Below are positions 1 to 13,354 of a stretch of 64,000 nt of DNA, one piece after another; the stretch's first letter is position 1; every line of letters begins with the position of its first letter. Position numbers and translations under genes: made by a program. The DNA comes from Omphalotus guepiniiformis (Eukaryota > Basidiomycota > Agaricomycetes > Agaricales > Omphalotaceae), in assembly GCA_028554645.1 (NCBI GenBank), contig JAQOOI010000072.1, positions 1-64,000 on the forward strand. Direction: 5' to 3'. Under the pieces are notes generated by a model. That model was not told the DNA's origin. It made no database searches and saw nothing but the letters and a program-made list of their open reading frames with translations.

Positions 1-3000
1 AATTTGTGCGGGGAGTACCTTGTCGTGCTATAAAACAAAAAATATAAAATACACCCTTACATACCCAAGATGCCTATGGACGAGGCACTAGCGTCTTGCT
101 GGCACTAGTCTCAGTCTTAATTAATCCGACGACTGAGCGTTTTGGGGGATGCGGAGAGGGCAAGAGAGGGTTTGTTAATAGGTAGCTCTGCGATTTCGGG
201 GAAAAAGGAACCAATTAGTCGACAAAATCAATTTTGTTCTAAAAAAAGCCTTTGCCGAAAGGGAACTTGCGACTATAAACTTTTTTTTCTACTATTCTCA
301 ATTAACACACTTGTTTCTCTTCCTTTATCCTTAAACCCGTAATCTTACGTGTACCTCTCAAAACCAAAATATCACAAAGATCAAGCTCTGTTTAGTGTGT
401 ATAACTTTTCCTTCTCAATATATTGGTGATTTTGTCTTTTTTTAATTTCTACCCTCCTCTCCCTTTTTCCCTTGTCGTGGTTGTGTTGTGAAGACTGTTG
501 TGCGAACTTTGAGAAAGTGGGGCCAACGCTAATGCGCAGCTTGGCGGATACGAGTGCAGGTATTGTACGGCAAAGCGCAACACGGTGACGCAAGTTTGGA
601 ATTGTTTTTGGGGCGGACAGTCGACCATTCGCTGGCTAATCATAGGATATTGTACAAGGTGTTGGGTGCTGCATTTGCCAGTGGCAAGAGGAAAAAACAA
701 CTTCAAGGGGAGTTATTGAAACCTGTCCGAAAGCAATATTATCCGGGCCACTATTAAAAATGAGATGCTGATTGGGGAAAAGAACTATAAAGGCCGATAA
801 TAAAGGAGCCATGGGGCCCGCTGGCAAGAATATATCACGTTAGTTCCGAAATGCCCATTGAGAAATATGGTATGTATTGAATATCTTTTTTTTCGAAGAG
901 GTTGCCAGAGTCTTGCAGCAACACGCGTCACCGAAGATCTGGAAAGGAAGAGCGTACAAGTATGAATAGCGTGCTAGTTCGGCCAGGGGCCAGGGCAAGC
1001 AATGGCCACCGACCCCACTTCAACATATTTGAATGCCAACCTGCCCTGCATCTTAACCTTTTGATAGTGTAGGCCCAGCCGTGCGAGATTGGCTAGAATC
1101 CTTCAGGTACTTTCCATTAAAGTGTGAATGCACCTTCTTTTCCTCTGCGGGTAGGCCCAATTAACCCGAGCTTGTCCGAATTCATATGGCAAATCCTTAT
1201 TAAAATAGGAGTTACCGATATGGAAGCCTTGATTATGGGGGGGGGGGGGGGGCGGTAAGCGCGCCTGATGCCAGGCCAGTGCTCTAAGGAGGGATTAGGC
1301 TGGGGAAGGTCGCCCTCCCCCCCCCCCCCCCCCCCATGGTGATGAAAATGCATTGTTGGGGGGGGACAAAGGTGCCAATTGCCAATCTCACTTAATTCCA
1401 AAAAAAATCCGCCTATGAGCCGTACTAAATCAGGCGTGGTCGTCAAACTGAGCTGGGTCCATCTGAAAAGATGGTCCAGGGGATCATCAATTGAATACGA
1501 GGGGGAGAGCGAGGAAACAGATGGACTATTATAAAAGGGCGAATGATGTGTAGTTACCAATCCAAATTCCTTCGCTCTTTTTTCACGGTCAAATTAAACA
1601 GATAGCCAAGCGCTAACTGTCAAAAACAGCCCACGTCTTCTCCAACGCTCATTAAAACAGTACCTCTATGATCGGACATCGGCCCCTCCTCTCACCCTCC
1701 TATCACTCCATCCTCCCAACAAAAAACAAATTTTTTATTGAAAACCACACATGAGATGGCGCTTCACTGGTTGCGGCGCATATCTCCTACGACTGGGGGA
1801 TAGGTATACTGCATATTAGTTTTCACTGAAACGAGCGAAACCATATAATAAATTATCAAACGCAACAATAACCGAACAGTCACTTCATGTATGTTACCAG
1901 GCGTTGGGTAAGGAATCAGTGCTGTTAGAATTTCTAGATTCCTTTCAGGTCCAACAATGCCAAGTTTCCTCTAAATCACGAAGACGTGCTGAACGTTGCC
2001 GCGCCAATTTCAGGGTAGTGATATACGAAGAGGATTTCCGCTCCGCTTGGTCATATTTGTGTTGGTCAGCGAGCGGGATGACCGAGAGAGACGAAGATGA
2101 ATGAGGAAGGTATAGGCATAGTCGTGCTTCATAACTGGTACTTGGGTTCTGCGCTTGAATCCTTCACTCCAAGCTTGCGCCAACACATGGTGAGGATGAG
2201 GGAGAAACTGGGATGGATCTGAGGAACGTCTTGTGCCAATCGCGTAATAGTAATGGCTCATATAAATGCAGCAGATTAGCGAAGGGTTCGATTTATTTGC
2301 GGCAGAGACACCTACTTACTGTCTTCTTTGACTTACTTGCGTTGATACTGCCTGGAACGAGAGCCTCGAGAGGACGATCAGGTGCTGATCGCGTGTATTG
2401 GGATGTATTTCGCGGTATGCCTCGCATAAAAGTGCGCGGGCATCGCCGCCGCCGAGACTCGCTGAATTTGTGCGGCAGAATTGCGCAAATGAGGAGGTCG
2501 CAGAAAATAGGGTCGCTGGCGCACTATTCATCCTCGGCCCAGGACCTCGATCAAGTTAAAGTTCCAGTTTTGGATATTGCGAGGCACTAGAGCGGCAATT
2601 TCGAAAGGGCTATCGATTCCTGCGTAGAGCTCCTCGCGAACCGAAAGCACCTGAAGTAAACCGGAACTTGATGCACTCTAAGTAGATTTCAGGGCATATA
2701 CAAGAGAACGAATGGCGCGCACTGAGGTGCAGGTTCTGGAAGGAGCGACTTGCGCGGACAGTGGCAGAGCTAGCAGCAAGAGTCCCTCCTGGGGGCGCTG
2801 AAAAGGCTGCCGGCATGGTGCCCATTTGAGAGGAGGAAGGTTGGGGTGGTTGAATTTTGAAGAAGCGAGGATGCTGAAATTTCGGATGCGCTGGCACTAA
2901 AACGCTTTGTCAATTTGACCCGCACACTGCGCCAGCCCACATTGCCACTTAGTTCACTGGTGGTAGCCCGAAGTCATCGCGCGGCGCTAATCTTTCGCCA

Positions 3001-3885
3001 AACTTTAATTTTCACCATATCTGCTTGTCTTTGCTTCATTTATGGATGAAACTACGAATGCCAGGAGCCAGCAGTGGTCAGCGTGGGCTCAATTTTGTGA
3101 TCGCATTCTGCTGGACTGCTGAGCACAGTCGGCTCGGCATGCGCCACGAAATGAAAAGCCACATTCTGCTGTTTCGTCCGCGATGAAAGCGGGAGTTCAC
3201 GAAGGCAAACTTCTCCTCACAGCGAATTCCTTCATTCTACGCTGCACCCAGTCCGAGCGTGAGGCTCTGATCCGCGATTTCTTTGCCTTGGTTTAGGGCG
3301 GAAAACGCCGAAACATTTTGCCTGGGGCCGGAATCTCTCGTCGATCTTAATCGCTTCGCGGCTCTCTTGCCTCTTCGGCTATTAAGCAACGTTACGCCGG
3401 GGACATAGCTAAGCGCAATGGCACTACCACCAAGTCCGTCCAAAGTAGCTATGGTTTCAGGCCTCGAAACTCCTTGCGAACATCAGAGTGTGAGAAAAGT
3501 ATTTCCGAAGCGTTCGGGGGAGACTATACTCGCGCGAAGGGTAATTTGGATATATGAAACCGTTACGATATTCAACAGGCTTGTTGGCAATACCATATAG
3601 AGCATGGAAAACAACCAGATGCTCGATTAAAGAGGAAACCTATGCTTAAAACAAGGTGGACCCCGGTCCGCGCGCTGAAGTATATGATGCAGAAATCATA
3701 GCACTAAGTATTGCCAGCTGGACGAGCTAAGAAGTTCACATGCTAAGTGCCCCAATCAAAATCAACAAACATTGGCACTTCTACTCTGACAAATGCCGCC
3801 GCAGTATCATCTATCTTCGACACATCCCCTCATCCAGGGCAGTCATACTGCTCAGCCATTCCAATCGCCCGGGTACTCTGAATTA
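1..3885. other. Gene-poor region, no gene recognised
   Basis: No open frame here shows a recognisable family or a plausible chain of exons. The stretch is mixed in composition, with AT-rich parts and homopolymer runs at 1237-1252 (G16) and 1317-1335 (C19). It is probably old intergenic or transposon-derived sequence, but no terminal repeats or protein remnants could be identified. Confidence 0.5.
1237..1335. repeat. Opposed poly-G (16) and poly-C (19) tracts
   Basis: A run of 16 G at 1237-1252 is followed 64 bases later by a run of 19 C at 1317-1335. On one strand the two runs could pair as a hairpin stem, or each could form a G-quadruplex or i-motif. Run lengths in such tracts are error-prone in assemblies. 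Confidence 0.7.
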
Positions 3886-4500
3886 CTAATCGGGCGTCTG
3901 TCCTGAACATACCGTAGTAAGTCTCATGGGTGCCGAGCCATTTAGGCAATTGATGGAAATGAGGAGAGGCAGAACCAGCTTGCCAAGGAAGCGATCACAG
4001 AAATGCAATTTAAACAAACCATGGGCCCCGCCCACTTTCCAGCAATTTCCCATTCGGATGTAACCAAAGGAGAAAACCACTAGGGATGGGGAAACACCAA
4101 ACGGGACAACCGATCAGTATATGGTCGCTTTCGGCACCACCGCCAAACCGCCTACCCCCTTCCACTAAAAACCCTCCGATCACTTCAAATTCCACCCCAC
4201 GAGAAATATCTTGGGCGCGTCGGTTTTCCAATGCCGGAAACTGGGACAACGGATTCATTAGGGGAGTAACTTCCAAGACTTTGATCCCTATGAAGAACAC
4301 TGACTGCCCATGTGGCGAACCTGTCCAATCCAGAGAACATGTTCCCATCCGAAAGCTGCCCCACCTTCACGAAACCATTCCTGCCACATCCTACTGAAAA
4401 TCCTCTGCCGATATCCGTCTCTCACTGAACATATTGGAGATCCCACAGAGGGCATCGAGGCACTCAGCATGAATTCATCACATCAATCCGGGGCATTTCA
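3886..4500 (+). pseudogene. LINE (non-LTR retrotransposon) 3' coding end, decayed
   Basis: Translations on the plus strand around 4300-4500 carry the pattern seen at the C-terminus of basidiomycete LINE reverse transcriptase/RNase H proteins. It is a cysteine-containing CPCGEPVQSREH segment (about 4305-4345) followed by a stretch with GDPTEGIEAL and a SGAF tail (about 4440-4500). The frame changes between these parts, so the copy is broken. Upstream sequence to about 3886 may belong to the same element but is too degraded to align. Family assignment rests on remembered patterns and is an inference. A 23-base poly-A at 5241 lies 0.7 kb downstream on the same strand and might be the tail. Confidence 0.5.
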
Positions 4501-6090
4501 CTGTGACCAGGGAAACCACGTCACGCTGGGCACCAACATCCTTCTTACGCACCACCATCACAGCCATTTTGGGAACAGGGGGTGGGACCATGGAAAACAT
4601 CAGCGTGGAGGCGAAATCCCACCCGAAGCCCGGACTGGGAACCGAAGACTGGGACGAAGGAGAGGAGACGAATTGAGGAAGAGGAAGACCGTTGGAGAGA
4701 GAGAGGATACACGAGAAGAAGGCTAGTTGAGCCAGAATCCACCCCACACGACGTTGTCCGCACCAGCCCCACTACCCATAAAGTCGAGCAACCCAGAGCA
4801 GGGTTTTTCCCCTACCCACCAATGAAGCGAGTCATGCCTAGGAGCGGCCATTGTGTCGTAGACCGAGTGGAAGGGGTTTTTTGACCTTGTCCAGCGCCCC
4901 CACACCATTTCAGGCCTCTGCGCCGAGACGTATCGCACACCTCACATCTCAATTACACGTCGTCACTCCTGTTCGCTATTCGAGGAGAGAGAAAATCCAC
5001 AGAACACACGTTTCTTTGGGATCCAATATCTATTTTCCGAACACCTGCTACACAGTGCGTGGGTCAGTAGAGGCGAGGCTCAACTAGGCTTAACTATACG
5101 TTTACTATACAGTTACGATACAACAGGACCATAAGTGTAATACCCCCCGCGGAACCACTTGGAAAAAACTCAGAGACAGAAAAGAGAGAAAACACCAAAA
5201 AAGACTTGACCCATGCATAGCCGGTAACACCACGTCATACAAAAAAAAAAAAAAAAAAAAAAACGGGACCCGAAGGTACGGTCAAAGATTTCGCCCGCAC
5301 ACACACCTCGGAAAGAATAAAGCAACCCCCAACAGGAAAGCTCGGCAGGTCCTATGAATGGCGATACCGGACAGTAAGCTAATAGAGATGCCTATCTGGT
5401 CAGCTTATAGAACGGTGACTTCTGCGGAGTTCCAGAATATCCTTCCTTGGATATCAATGACTGTGATTGATCAAAAAATGTGGCACCACAGCCAAAGGAG
5501 CATTGGTAGGGTGCAGGTACTTTATTCTCTACCACTGCATAAAATCCTGATCGCCTGAGTTATGCTTGAAAGCTCGAAGGGAAGCAGGAAAGACCATCTA
5601 TACTTGCAGGATGGAGTGCTGGGGCACGCTCGAGGGCCCTGCTTTGATTGGGTGCGAAACTTCACCAAGAAAGTTAGTGAATCGGAGGCTAGAGACATTC
5701 GATACGAAAGTGCCTCTGCGTTCGCACTTTTTCGGAATTTGATGCTATCTAGCATGCCACCCGAGATTATCGGCGATCTTCAGTTCTTGCGATCTTTTAG
5801 ATGATGTTCGCATGAATCATGGGTTAGCAGAGGACCCCTGACTATCACCTATAAATGTCTTATCCCGGCGGCGCCTTCGGCGCCGGTTCACGTCCAAACA
5901 ATTTTCGACCATTTACCCCCCTTCCATGTTCCAAACAGGTATATGGCTTTGCCTAGAACCCAGATTTTTACTCTAGGCCGCAAATTCCGCGTTTTCCAGA
6001 GCTTTAGGCAATGCGACTATAATTTCTGGTGCTCATAATGAATTACATGCATGTTGTAGACTACTCGGGCTGTCTAATAGAGAGAGAGGC
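4501..6090. other. Non-coding stretch
   Basis: No gene is recognised. It contains a 23-base A run (5241-5263) and a short perfect hairpin with GGCGCC arms around 5870-5884. Open frames between 5350 and 5810 show no family features. Confidence 0.45.
5241..5263 (+). repeat. Poly-A run of 23
   Basis: Uninterrupted run of A on the plus strand. It could be a retrotransposon poly-A tail in the same orientation as the LINE remnant at 3.9-4.5 kb, or a simple homopolymer. Confidence 0.6.
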
Positions 6091-9000
6091 CTACGTAGCC
6101 GCACGCTTTTTAAAGTCCTTCATCGCAAGTGACAACGTAGCATGGTTGATTTTCAACTTCTCAAGCATTGCGAGATCGTTACTAGCAATCTGCATGAAAC
6201 CCGATGACTCTACAGTGACCTTGGAGCTGAGTTTGGCAAGAAAGGCATATGAATCTATAAGGGCAAAGGCATGAGTCTGAAAAGCAGCGGTAAATGACGG
6301 CGTGCTCTTGCAGCGTCCGCCGTAAACATGCTCGTAAACTTGAACACCAAGGTACGAAAAGTGCCCGAAATGTTGTCCTGCGAAGTGACTGCTGCATGCT
6401 TTCCGTGTTTCCCTCCACCTTTTGAATACATAGTCATGACTATGGTGGAGGTATGAGAATTCCGACTGGTAATGGAATACGAAGTAAAGACAAATACCTT
6501 TACCCAATATACACACACACCTCGTTCCGTCCACACGAAGCCAAATGCATTCCAGTAAAAATCGGGCTGAGAGTTGAAACTCGGGCAGAGTCAAGACCTT
6601 GGTCATAGTAAGGCACATTGCGGTTCAGGAAGATCTTGCGTCGCTTCTCAGCAGCCTAAAAGAAACATGTCATTGACCTCAATACTAAAACCTTTAGCAA
6701 ACTCGTAACGAACCTTTTTAAGCGGTATTCTGTGATGCAGTAGCTGCGTTTGGCTGAATTTCCTGTCTTTGCAGTCCAACGAGTATTGCGGCCATCTCCT
6801 GTTGTCAACCCCTGAGCTTGATCTGTCTTGAAGCTCGTTGTTAAAATGCATGGATGATTTCTCTGCGGATTGCTCGACTGTCGTTGTCCGCCACAGCTTT
6901 TGCACTACTCTGCTCCGAGACGCTGAGTGTTACGTCCTTGCCGTTTGACACGTACTGAACGGGCCGCGTGAGATGTTTGGTGTCTCTCCCTAAGCTCAAC
7001 GAGCGGATCGACCGAAACTCCGTCAAAGACCTCATCAACTGAATAGTCAATTCTGGCTCCATCGGCAGGAGGACTGTCAGCAAGTAGCATGTTAAACTCT
7101 TCATGAGCTTGACGGCCCTCAGCCGAGAAAGCTCTCATAGGGTTTCGTCGTCGATTCCGGCAGTGAATTATTACTGAATAGGGTTTATATATGAGAACCA
7201 AAACTCATAGCTATGAAAGAAGACTTGACATACATTGCTAGTTGGTCATCAACAGCCAATGCTAACGATGCATAAATCAAAGAATCGAGTCGATCTTGCT
7301 CTTCGCTGGATAGGTTTCTGGCGCCTCTCATTGAGATGAATAAGTTCCTGCAGTTCTTCCATCTCCAAATCGAACTGCGAGTCTTCGAAATCGAAAGCAC
7401 CTTCGTCCAAATTATCGAAGTTATCTGCTACAGAAGTGATGTCGTCACGGTGGGTCATCGAAGTGTGTTGATGGATACAAGGAATCAGGATACACTCCGA
7501 GAAGAGCCCAAAGACTCTCAGCTTCTTCGGCCGCTCTTTTCGAAGCATCTACAATCTGCGCATCTGAAGGAAAAGACCCGAGAGCGATGATGTCGAGGTC
7601 ACGAAGACTGGCATATGTATGATGGTAACCAGCAGCGCGAGCCTTGAGTTTGTCTGCAGTTTCAGATAAAATGAGCGTTCATTACCCACTCTCGTAGTTG
7701 AACCGTGAATTTGGGCATCATCTGAAAGAAGTCCAGCAGCGAAAAATCCGGAACGTGCTGTCTCGCGAGGCCGAAACAATGCTCGCATGGCTCTGTCGAA
7801 TGCAAACCATGGAAGAAGCGGAGTAGTGAGGTAGTAATCACGGTGGATGACAATAAGGGAGATAAGACCATCTATAAGAAACCGCAAGGTGTCTATGGCT
7901 TCATGCGACAAAAGATACTTGTGCTGTGGATAGCATGGAAGGTCGTTTAAGAACTTCTGCCACATGTCCACAAAGTACCGTGCACGAAGAAGCATGGTGA
8001 TGCGTTCTTGGTGTCCAATATACCTGTTCTGGTATGCATCGGTCACCTCTCCAAAAACAAACAGGTAAACAACCAACGCGAGGTTCTCTCGATCGCCGTC
8101 ATTCACGTTCTGAGCCAAGTGCTGGAGAGTTGCAGCGGAAAAGAGACGGGTGGCAGCATTATCATCCTGATGGTCCAACTTCTCGACGTCACGGCGATAT
8201 AATGGGGACTTCTCCTTAAATGCTACATCTCGGACCTGTTGATAGAAGGTTGAATAGTTTCCGAGTACCAAGAGACGAGCGCTCAGAGAGAACAGGTTGT
8301 TACGAAATGTCTTCAAACCATGCTTTGCATCTTGGACCATGGCAATTGGATGATGCATGAAAACGGGAATTTGGATGGAAATAGACGGCACCCCATTGCG
8401 AGGAGAAGGGATATCTACCGAGATGTGAGAGTCTGCTGCTGTGATGAATTCACGTTCGACACTTCGCTCCGTCTCTGTCCCATCGCATGCATACGAAACA
8501 ACATGGATATCAAGCTTCAAAAGACCAAAGATAATCTGCCTGTGGTGTCTTAGAAGCTCAGGAACAGGAAGGCTGTCGGTAATTGGCTGAGCAGCGATGA
8601 TGAATGGAGCAAATTTTGGCCGAGGAATCTGGACTAGCCACAAACGAACCTGTTGATTCTCATTACACAGATGATTTTTGTGGCTCGAAACTATTGACGT
8701 ACCTTAGTTCCTTTAACGATGTTAGAATCCTTCATCAACCTTTCTACGGCCTCTTTATCCGCAAGCTCAATTGGTCCATCTATACCTCCGACCAGATAAT
8801 ATTGCTCGTTACTCTTATTCCAAGAAAGCTTCAGAGCACTGAATAGTTTCGTGTCATCGCAAGCTACAGCGACGGGACCAGAATAGTCCGCTGAGTCTAG
8901 GTATGATTTGACGCGCGAGAACGTTTCGTTGCAAATGACGAATGGTAATCTTGCCTGCTTTGACTGTTTCATCCTGTTTAACGAACGATGAGTTCACAGC

Positions 9001-9958
9001 TCAGAGGTATCTACATTCTATGGTATGACTTACTTGATCTTGCGCTCAACACGGGCAGGGAAGTGATTCGACAGGAACCGATATGCTCGAGGACTATGTA
9101 TGTGAGCAATTTGAACAAATTCATCCCATGCTGGGGAATATTTGAAGTTCTGAAGCCCGACACCACGTTCTTTTCGATCGATCTTCTGAACCATAGCCTG
9201 AACTAGCCCAAGGAAAACTTCGTCATTCTTGTATTTCCCCCGCAGAACACCTTGAGCAAACTTGACCCATATTGAGTCATTTGTATTCTGCGAGAAGCAA
9301 ATAGGTCAAACTGCAAACCAAGTTGAATGATATACATTACCTTAGTTGACTCGACAAGCTCCTTTAAACCTGCCACTCTGAGGTACTGATCTCCCAGAAC
9401 CTCATTCCGGAAAACAGAATTGACATACTTGTAGTTCTCTTCAGCAGGAATAGGCACGCGAAGAATGTTCTTGAACTCTCGCACATCCAAAAGACTAGCG
9501 CAGGGCAAACAAGGTTGAATGTGAGCAGAAGATTCTGAAGATGTGTTGGGACGAGCAAATTTATGGCATGAGGTGGAATATACACGCAGAAACTGATGTT
9601 CGTTTCGCCACCTAAACTCCTGCGCTTGTTGAATTTGAACTTCAGTCTTCTCGCGTCTGGTGAGCTTGGAGTACTTTGTATTAAAAAGTGATTGTGCTGT
9701 CGTTGTGACTGAACGTGCACCACCACCTGCTGCAGCTGAGCGATGAAGATAGTCTGAGATTCTTGGATACACTTCGCCACTCAGTCCTGGGCATGGTCGA
9801 GATTGACAGCCCAAGCTTACATCCGTGCACGGTGCATAGCACGGGTAACTGCTAGTCGAAGCTAATTGTCTAGACATTATTTCAAATTTTTGCATCCCTT
9901 CGTGGTGAAACGGGCCTTTGAATAGTAATACCGTTTGAATAGAATTACTATTACCCAT
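6091..9958 (-). pseudogene. P-element/THAP9-like agaric family protein, frameshifted
   Basis: A long multi-exon gene on the minus strand. Exons at 9958-9341, 9287-9034, 8973-8703 and from 8649 are joined by clean GT-AG introns of 53, 60 and 53 bp. The frame is then lost by single-base shifts near 7805, 7668 and 6355, plus others between 7450 and 6650. Recognisable blocks in order are a CxxC segment, SPRAYRFL, CDDTKLF, YACDGTE, HSTEPCEH, RERHQTS, KGGGKHGKH and the C-terminal KDFKKR. The order and spacing match a large family repeated in agaric genomes. Its SPRAYRFL block and two aspartate motifs recall P-element/THAP9 transposases, but that link is inferred. A typical member is intact over about 1000 residues; this copy cannot encode one. 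Confidence 0.65.
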
Positions 9959-11143
9959 CACCTCCGCTCCGTAAGCTGGCCGACACCTGGAACCCCAACG
10001 CCCATTTAGGAGGGCAGCAGGTAAAAGGGTTTTTCAAGCGTTTTATCCCGCTAAGTCCCCAAATTAAGTCAAGAAACAAGCACGGCGATCGAGTGGGCCG
10101 TGGGCATGCGGATCGTTCCTGTGTGACTTCCGCGTGCGATGGACGAAAACCTCGTGCAGTGCAAGACCGGCCTGCTCAACCGCACTTCGGTCTCCGAGAC
10201 TAAGGATGGTACTCGAGATTTACTTATTCATAATGTAACATTCAACCTGCGCTCCTGCAGGCTCCTGCCTCCTGGCGGCGACTTGTGGTTCAGTCCACGG
10301 TTCGTAGCGGTGCTTAGTACGTATCGACGCTTTTCGCTTACTTCATTGACAGGTAGTATCTTGATAGTACCGACTGGACGTTAGGAGATTTTGGCGTACG
10401 CAAAAACCTTTTCGACTGCCGCTTTTTGATTTCCGGGGCTTTATGTTTGGTGTATCGACGGATCTACAAAACCGATCGGGATGTACTAAAGGCCCTGTGG
10501 TAAGGTAAGCAATGAAGATGTGAGGATGGTACGCGGCGTGTTTTGCGTCCAAACTAGGCATTCAGTACTTCAGTCCTCAGTACCGGTAATAAGTCTCTAC
10601 TGGTACCAAGTCTTATACAAATGTGAGTTATCGAAGCTTAAGGTCATTCGCACCCTTCAAAGGTGGATCACATCCTTTCTAGAATACGTTTACGTCGCCT
10701 ACTATAGGCCTATATCCGAGGTGCCAATTGAAATTGGGCCCGAACGGCTGGTAATCTGACTGTAGTCAAGGTTGTAGAGCAAACGCTGTATCCCACAGCT
10801 CTCGGCGGTTTGAAGAACCGAAGTAAGACCTGCTGTGAGTGGTCAACGTTTCACGCCCATGTGTGATTGAGCTGTTGTCTGATGATCCTTTGCATACCGT
10901 GGTTGGCGGCCGGTTCTTTTCATTTGTACTTAAAAGTTTTAGTCCCCAGGCGAGTGTTTGGCCAGCCATGTCGCTTGGTTTCTTCTCGACCGTGCGGTCA
11001 AGTGCTCATCGTGAGCGGAACCATTTTTGACCTGTTGTCACCCCCAGCCATGTTGTGGTGTGTGCGATTCCTGTGGTGCGCGCAATTCTCCAAAGTGCCT
11101 TGTCTGCTTTCTCGGCTGACCCGTCAACTTCCATAGTACACCC
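9959..11143. other. No gene recognised
   Basis: Between the transposase-like pseudogene and the kinase gene, and upstream of both. Short open frames show no family features. It may contain both promoters, or the end of the mobile element, but no terminal repeat was found by eye. Confidence 0.4.
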
Positions 11144-12676
11144 ATGTTTCGGAGGCATCAGCGGACAAAACTGAAGTTCTTTACAAGACTTCAGTTTTCT
11201 TGGCTATTCAAGCGACAAAGAAAATACATTCAATGCGATGAGGAGCCGCATGGCTTGCCTCTTGCAGTCGCACCCGGCTTTATCTCTCTCAACTTTGGGG
11301 ATCAGCTGAAGGCATCCCAGTCCAAGCGAAGTTATACCGTTGTGCGGAAACTTGGATGGGGGGCAACCTCAAGTGTATGGCTAGTTCATTGTGCTGAGCG
11401 GTAGGTGATTTCCACACCCCAAGTTCTGAAACTTAATTCTCTGTTAGACCACTCGGCAAGGATTTTTTTGCATTGAAAATCCTCACTGTTCGTGCCACGT
11501 CCCATCTCAATGCAGGATTGAGTTGGGAAGCAGTCACACTACTGCGCCTTAGTGATGAAAAAAGCCATCCAGGTATAGCTCACTGTGTTACGGCTCTAGA
11601 TGCGTTCTTTGTGGACAGCAAATACGGCGAGAAGGCGCACTACTGCATAGCATTCACACCGCATGCACCATCGGTTCAACAGCTAATCAGTTGTTTGCCG
11701 GACTTCATTGTCCCATTGTCAACAATCAAGAACATAGTCCGCCACACGCTGAAAGCTGTTGCTTGCTTGCATCACTTGGGAATGGTACATACAGGCAGGT
11801 GTCTTCTTTATTTCTCCAGTTAGTTTGTCGGCCCAATCTGAAGCTGCTTTGTATAGATATTAAGGCGAACAACATCCTGATATCTATAGACGAGAAGTTG
11901 CCTGTGTTATCTGAATATCTCAAAGAGAATCCTTCTACCATGTATCCGCCGCAAAAGCAGCCAGGCCTATCCCACCCCATCTTAACTGCTCGCAGTCAAC
12001 CCCTAGCTCCTTTTAATTACACAGCTACCGAAGATTTTTTTTTCCGCCTGACTGATTATGGACAGGGTAAGCCAGACTTTGGTCTGTTCGGCCTGTATCT
12101 AGCTGACATTTTCTACACAAAGCTGTTCCAGTGGAATGCGGAGCTGACTGCATAGAAGTTATGCCTTACACTCTCAGAGCTCCGGAAGTAGCCCTTGGTT
12201 ATCCATGGAGTTACAATGTCGATATATGGGCAATAGGATGTTTGGTAGATAACTTCTTCCCTTGAGACAAGAAAAGTGCTGAGATATATGGTAGACCTTT
12301 GAGCTTCTTACCGGTCAACATCTATTTGCACGCTTGGAACCGGAGAGTTATGCTACCGGGCATCTTCTGCAGATAAGGGAAATCCTTGGCCCTTTTCCTA
12401 TCCCTTTTATCGCTACTTGCAAAAAAGGTCATTTGATTGTTTTTGAGAATGTTGAGCTGCTAAACATGTACCAATCTAGATGAGGTGTCTAACCTGAATC
12501 TTCAAGAGTATACACCAGGGAGCTTGAAGGAACGGCTTTGCGCCTCGCTTCGAGATCGGTTTTCCAAGGAAGAAATTACTCAGATTTATAGCTTCATTCA
12601 GCGGGCTATGCACATTGATCCATCTTCTAGGCCTTCAGCTGACGATCTGCTCAAAGACGAATGGCTCACTGAATAA
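11144..12676 (+). CDS. SRPK-like serine/threonine protein kinase
   Basis: Six exons: 11144-11400, 11448-11794, 11857-12066, 12132-12244, 12295-12427 and 12480-12676, giving 418 residues with an unbroken frame. Kinase landmarks are a glycine loop KLGWGATSSVWL (about 69-80), the ATP-binding lysine in FFALK (K96), the catalytic loop HTDIK with D202, a DYGQ in place of DFG (268-271), and RAPE (287-290). The HTDIK form and the KLGWG loop point to the SRPK family of SR-protein kinases, which is expanded in agarics; the spacer between kinase lobes is short, so it may be a divergent member. The second intron (11795-11856) must begin with GC rather than GT to preserve HTDIK. The last intron's donor is also weak. 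The gene sits alone between two decayed regions. Confidence 0.8.
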
Positions 12677-13354
12677 TGTCGAAATGGAGCAAATTAGAAT
12701 TCCCCGAAAAATTCGACCTAGCTCAGTCCCGCTCGCCCTACCTTAAGGAATTTACACTTGGTTAATTTCAGCTCTTTGTAGTTTTTATGAACCATTAACC
12801 CAACACAATAAAACGTTTTGTGTTGCTCGCGGATTTGAGAGGAGAGATGAGATTGAGAGTGAACGAAGCAATCACGCGAGAGTTTACTAGGGACAAACCA
12901 TTATGTTTGGTCGCCAAAGCTCTCTCGCGAGGCACCCTTAAGGGCTAATCTCAAGCTGGCAGAGATGAATGTAGTATGCTACGTAACATGAGGCGAAAGA
13001 CAGTGAGACAATCAAAGGGAAAAATACAAGCAGAGGGAATGTGGCAAGGTAGGTGAGAAAAAGAAAAAGAGAGTTCGCTATCGAGCTCTATGCCGGTCAG
13101 CGAGAGTCAAAGCGTAGAGCGGAGCAACTGGCAAAGCGTCGTCGTTGTGGCGGAAACGGTCAGCTGGCAGCTCTGGATGTATTGGCTACCGCAATCAAAT
13201 AGTATCGAGAATCCCATACAACTTCCGAACCAACATTTTTATATTTGCCAGCATGTACTTCCCACCCTCATCCTTCTTCCATTCTTCCGCCTTTATTCGC
13301 CTCCGGTGTTACACCAAACTTAGCTTCTCGAGTAGACCTGAAGTAGGCTTCACT
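12677..13354. other. Intergenic, with a copy of a dispersed repeat
   Basis: No gene is recognised. A segment at about 12889-12965 resembles 14683-14765: both contain CTCTCTCGCGAGG followed by a related tail ending in CAAGCTG. It belongs to the same repeat neighbourhood as the copies listed below. Confidence 0.45.
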
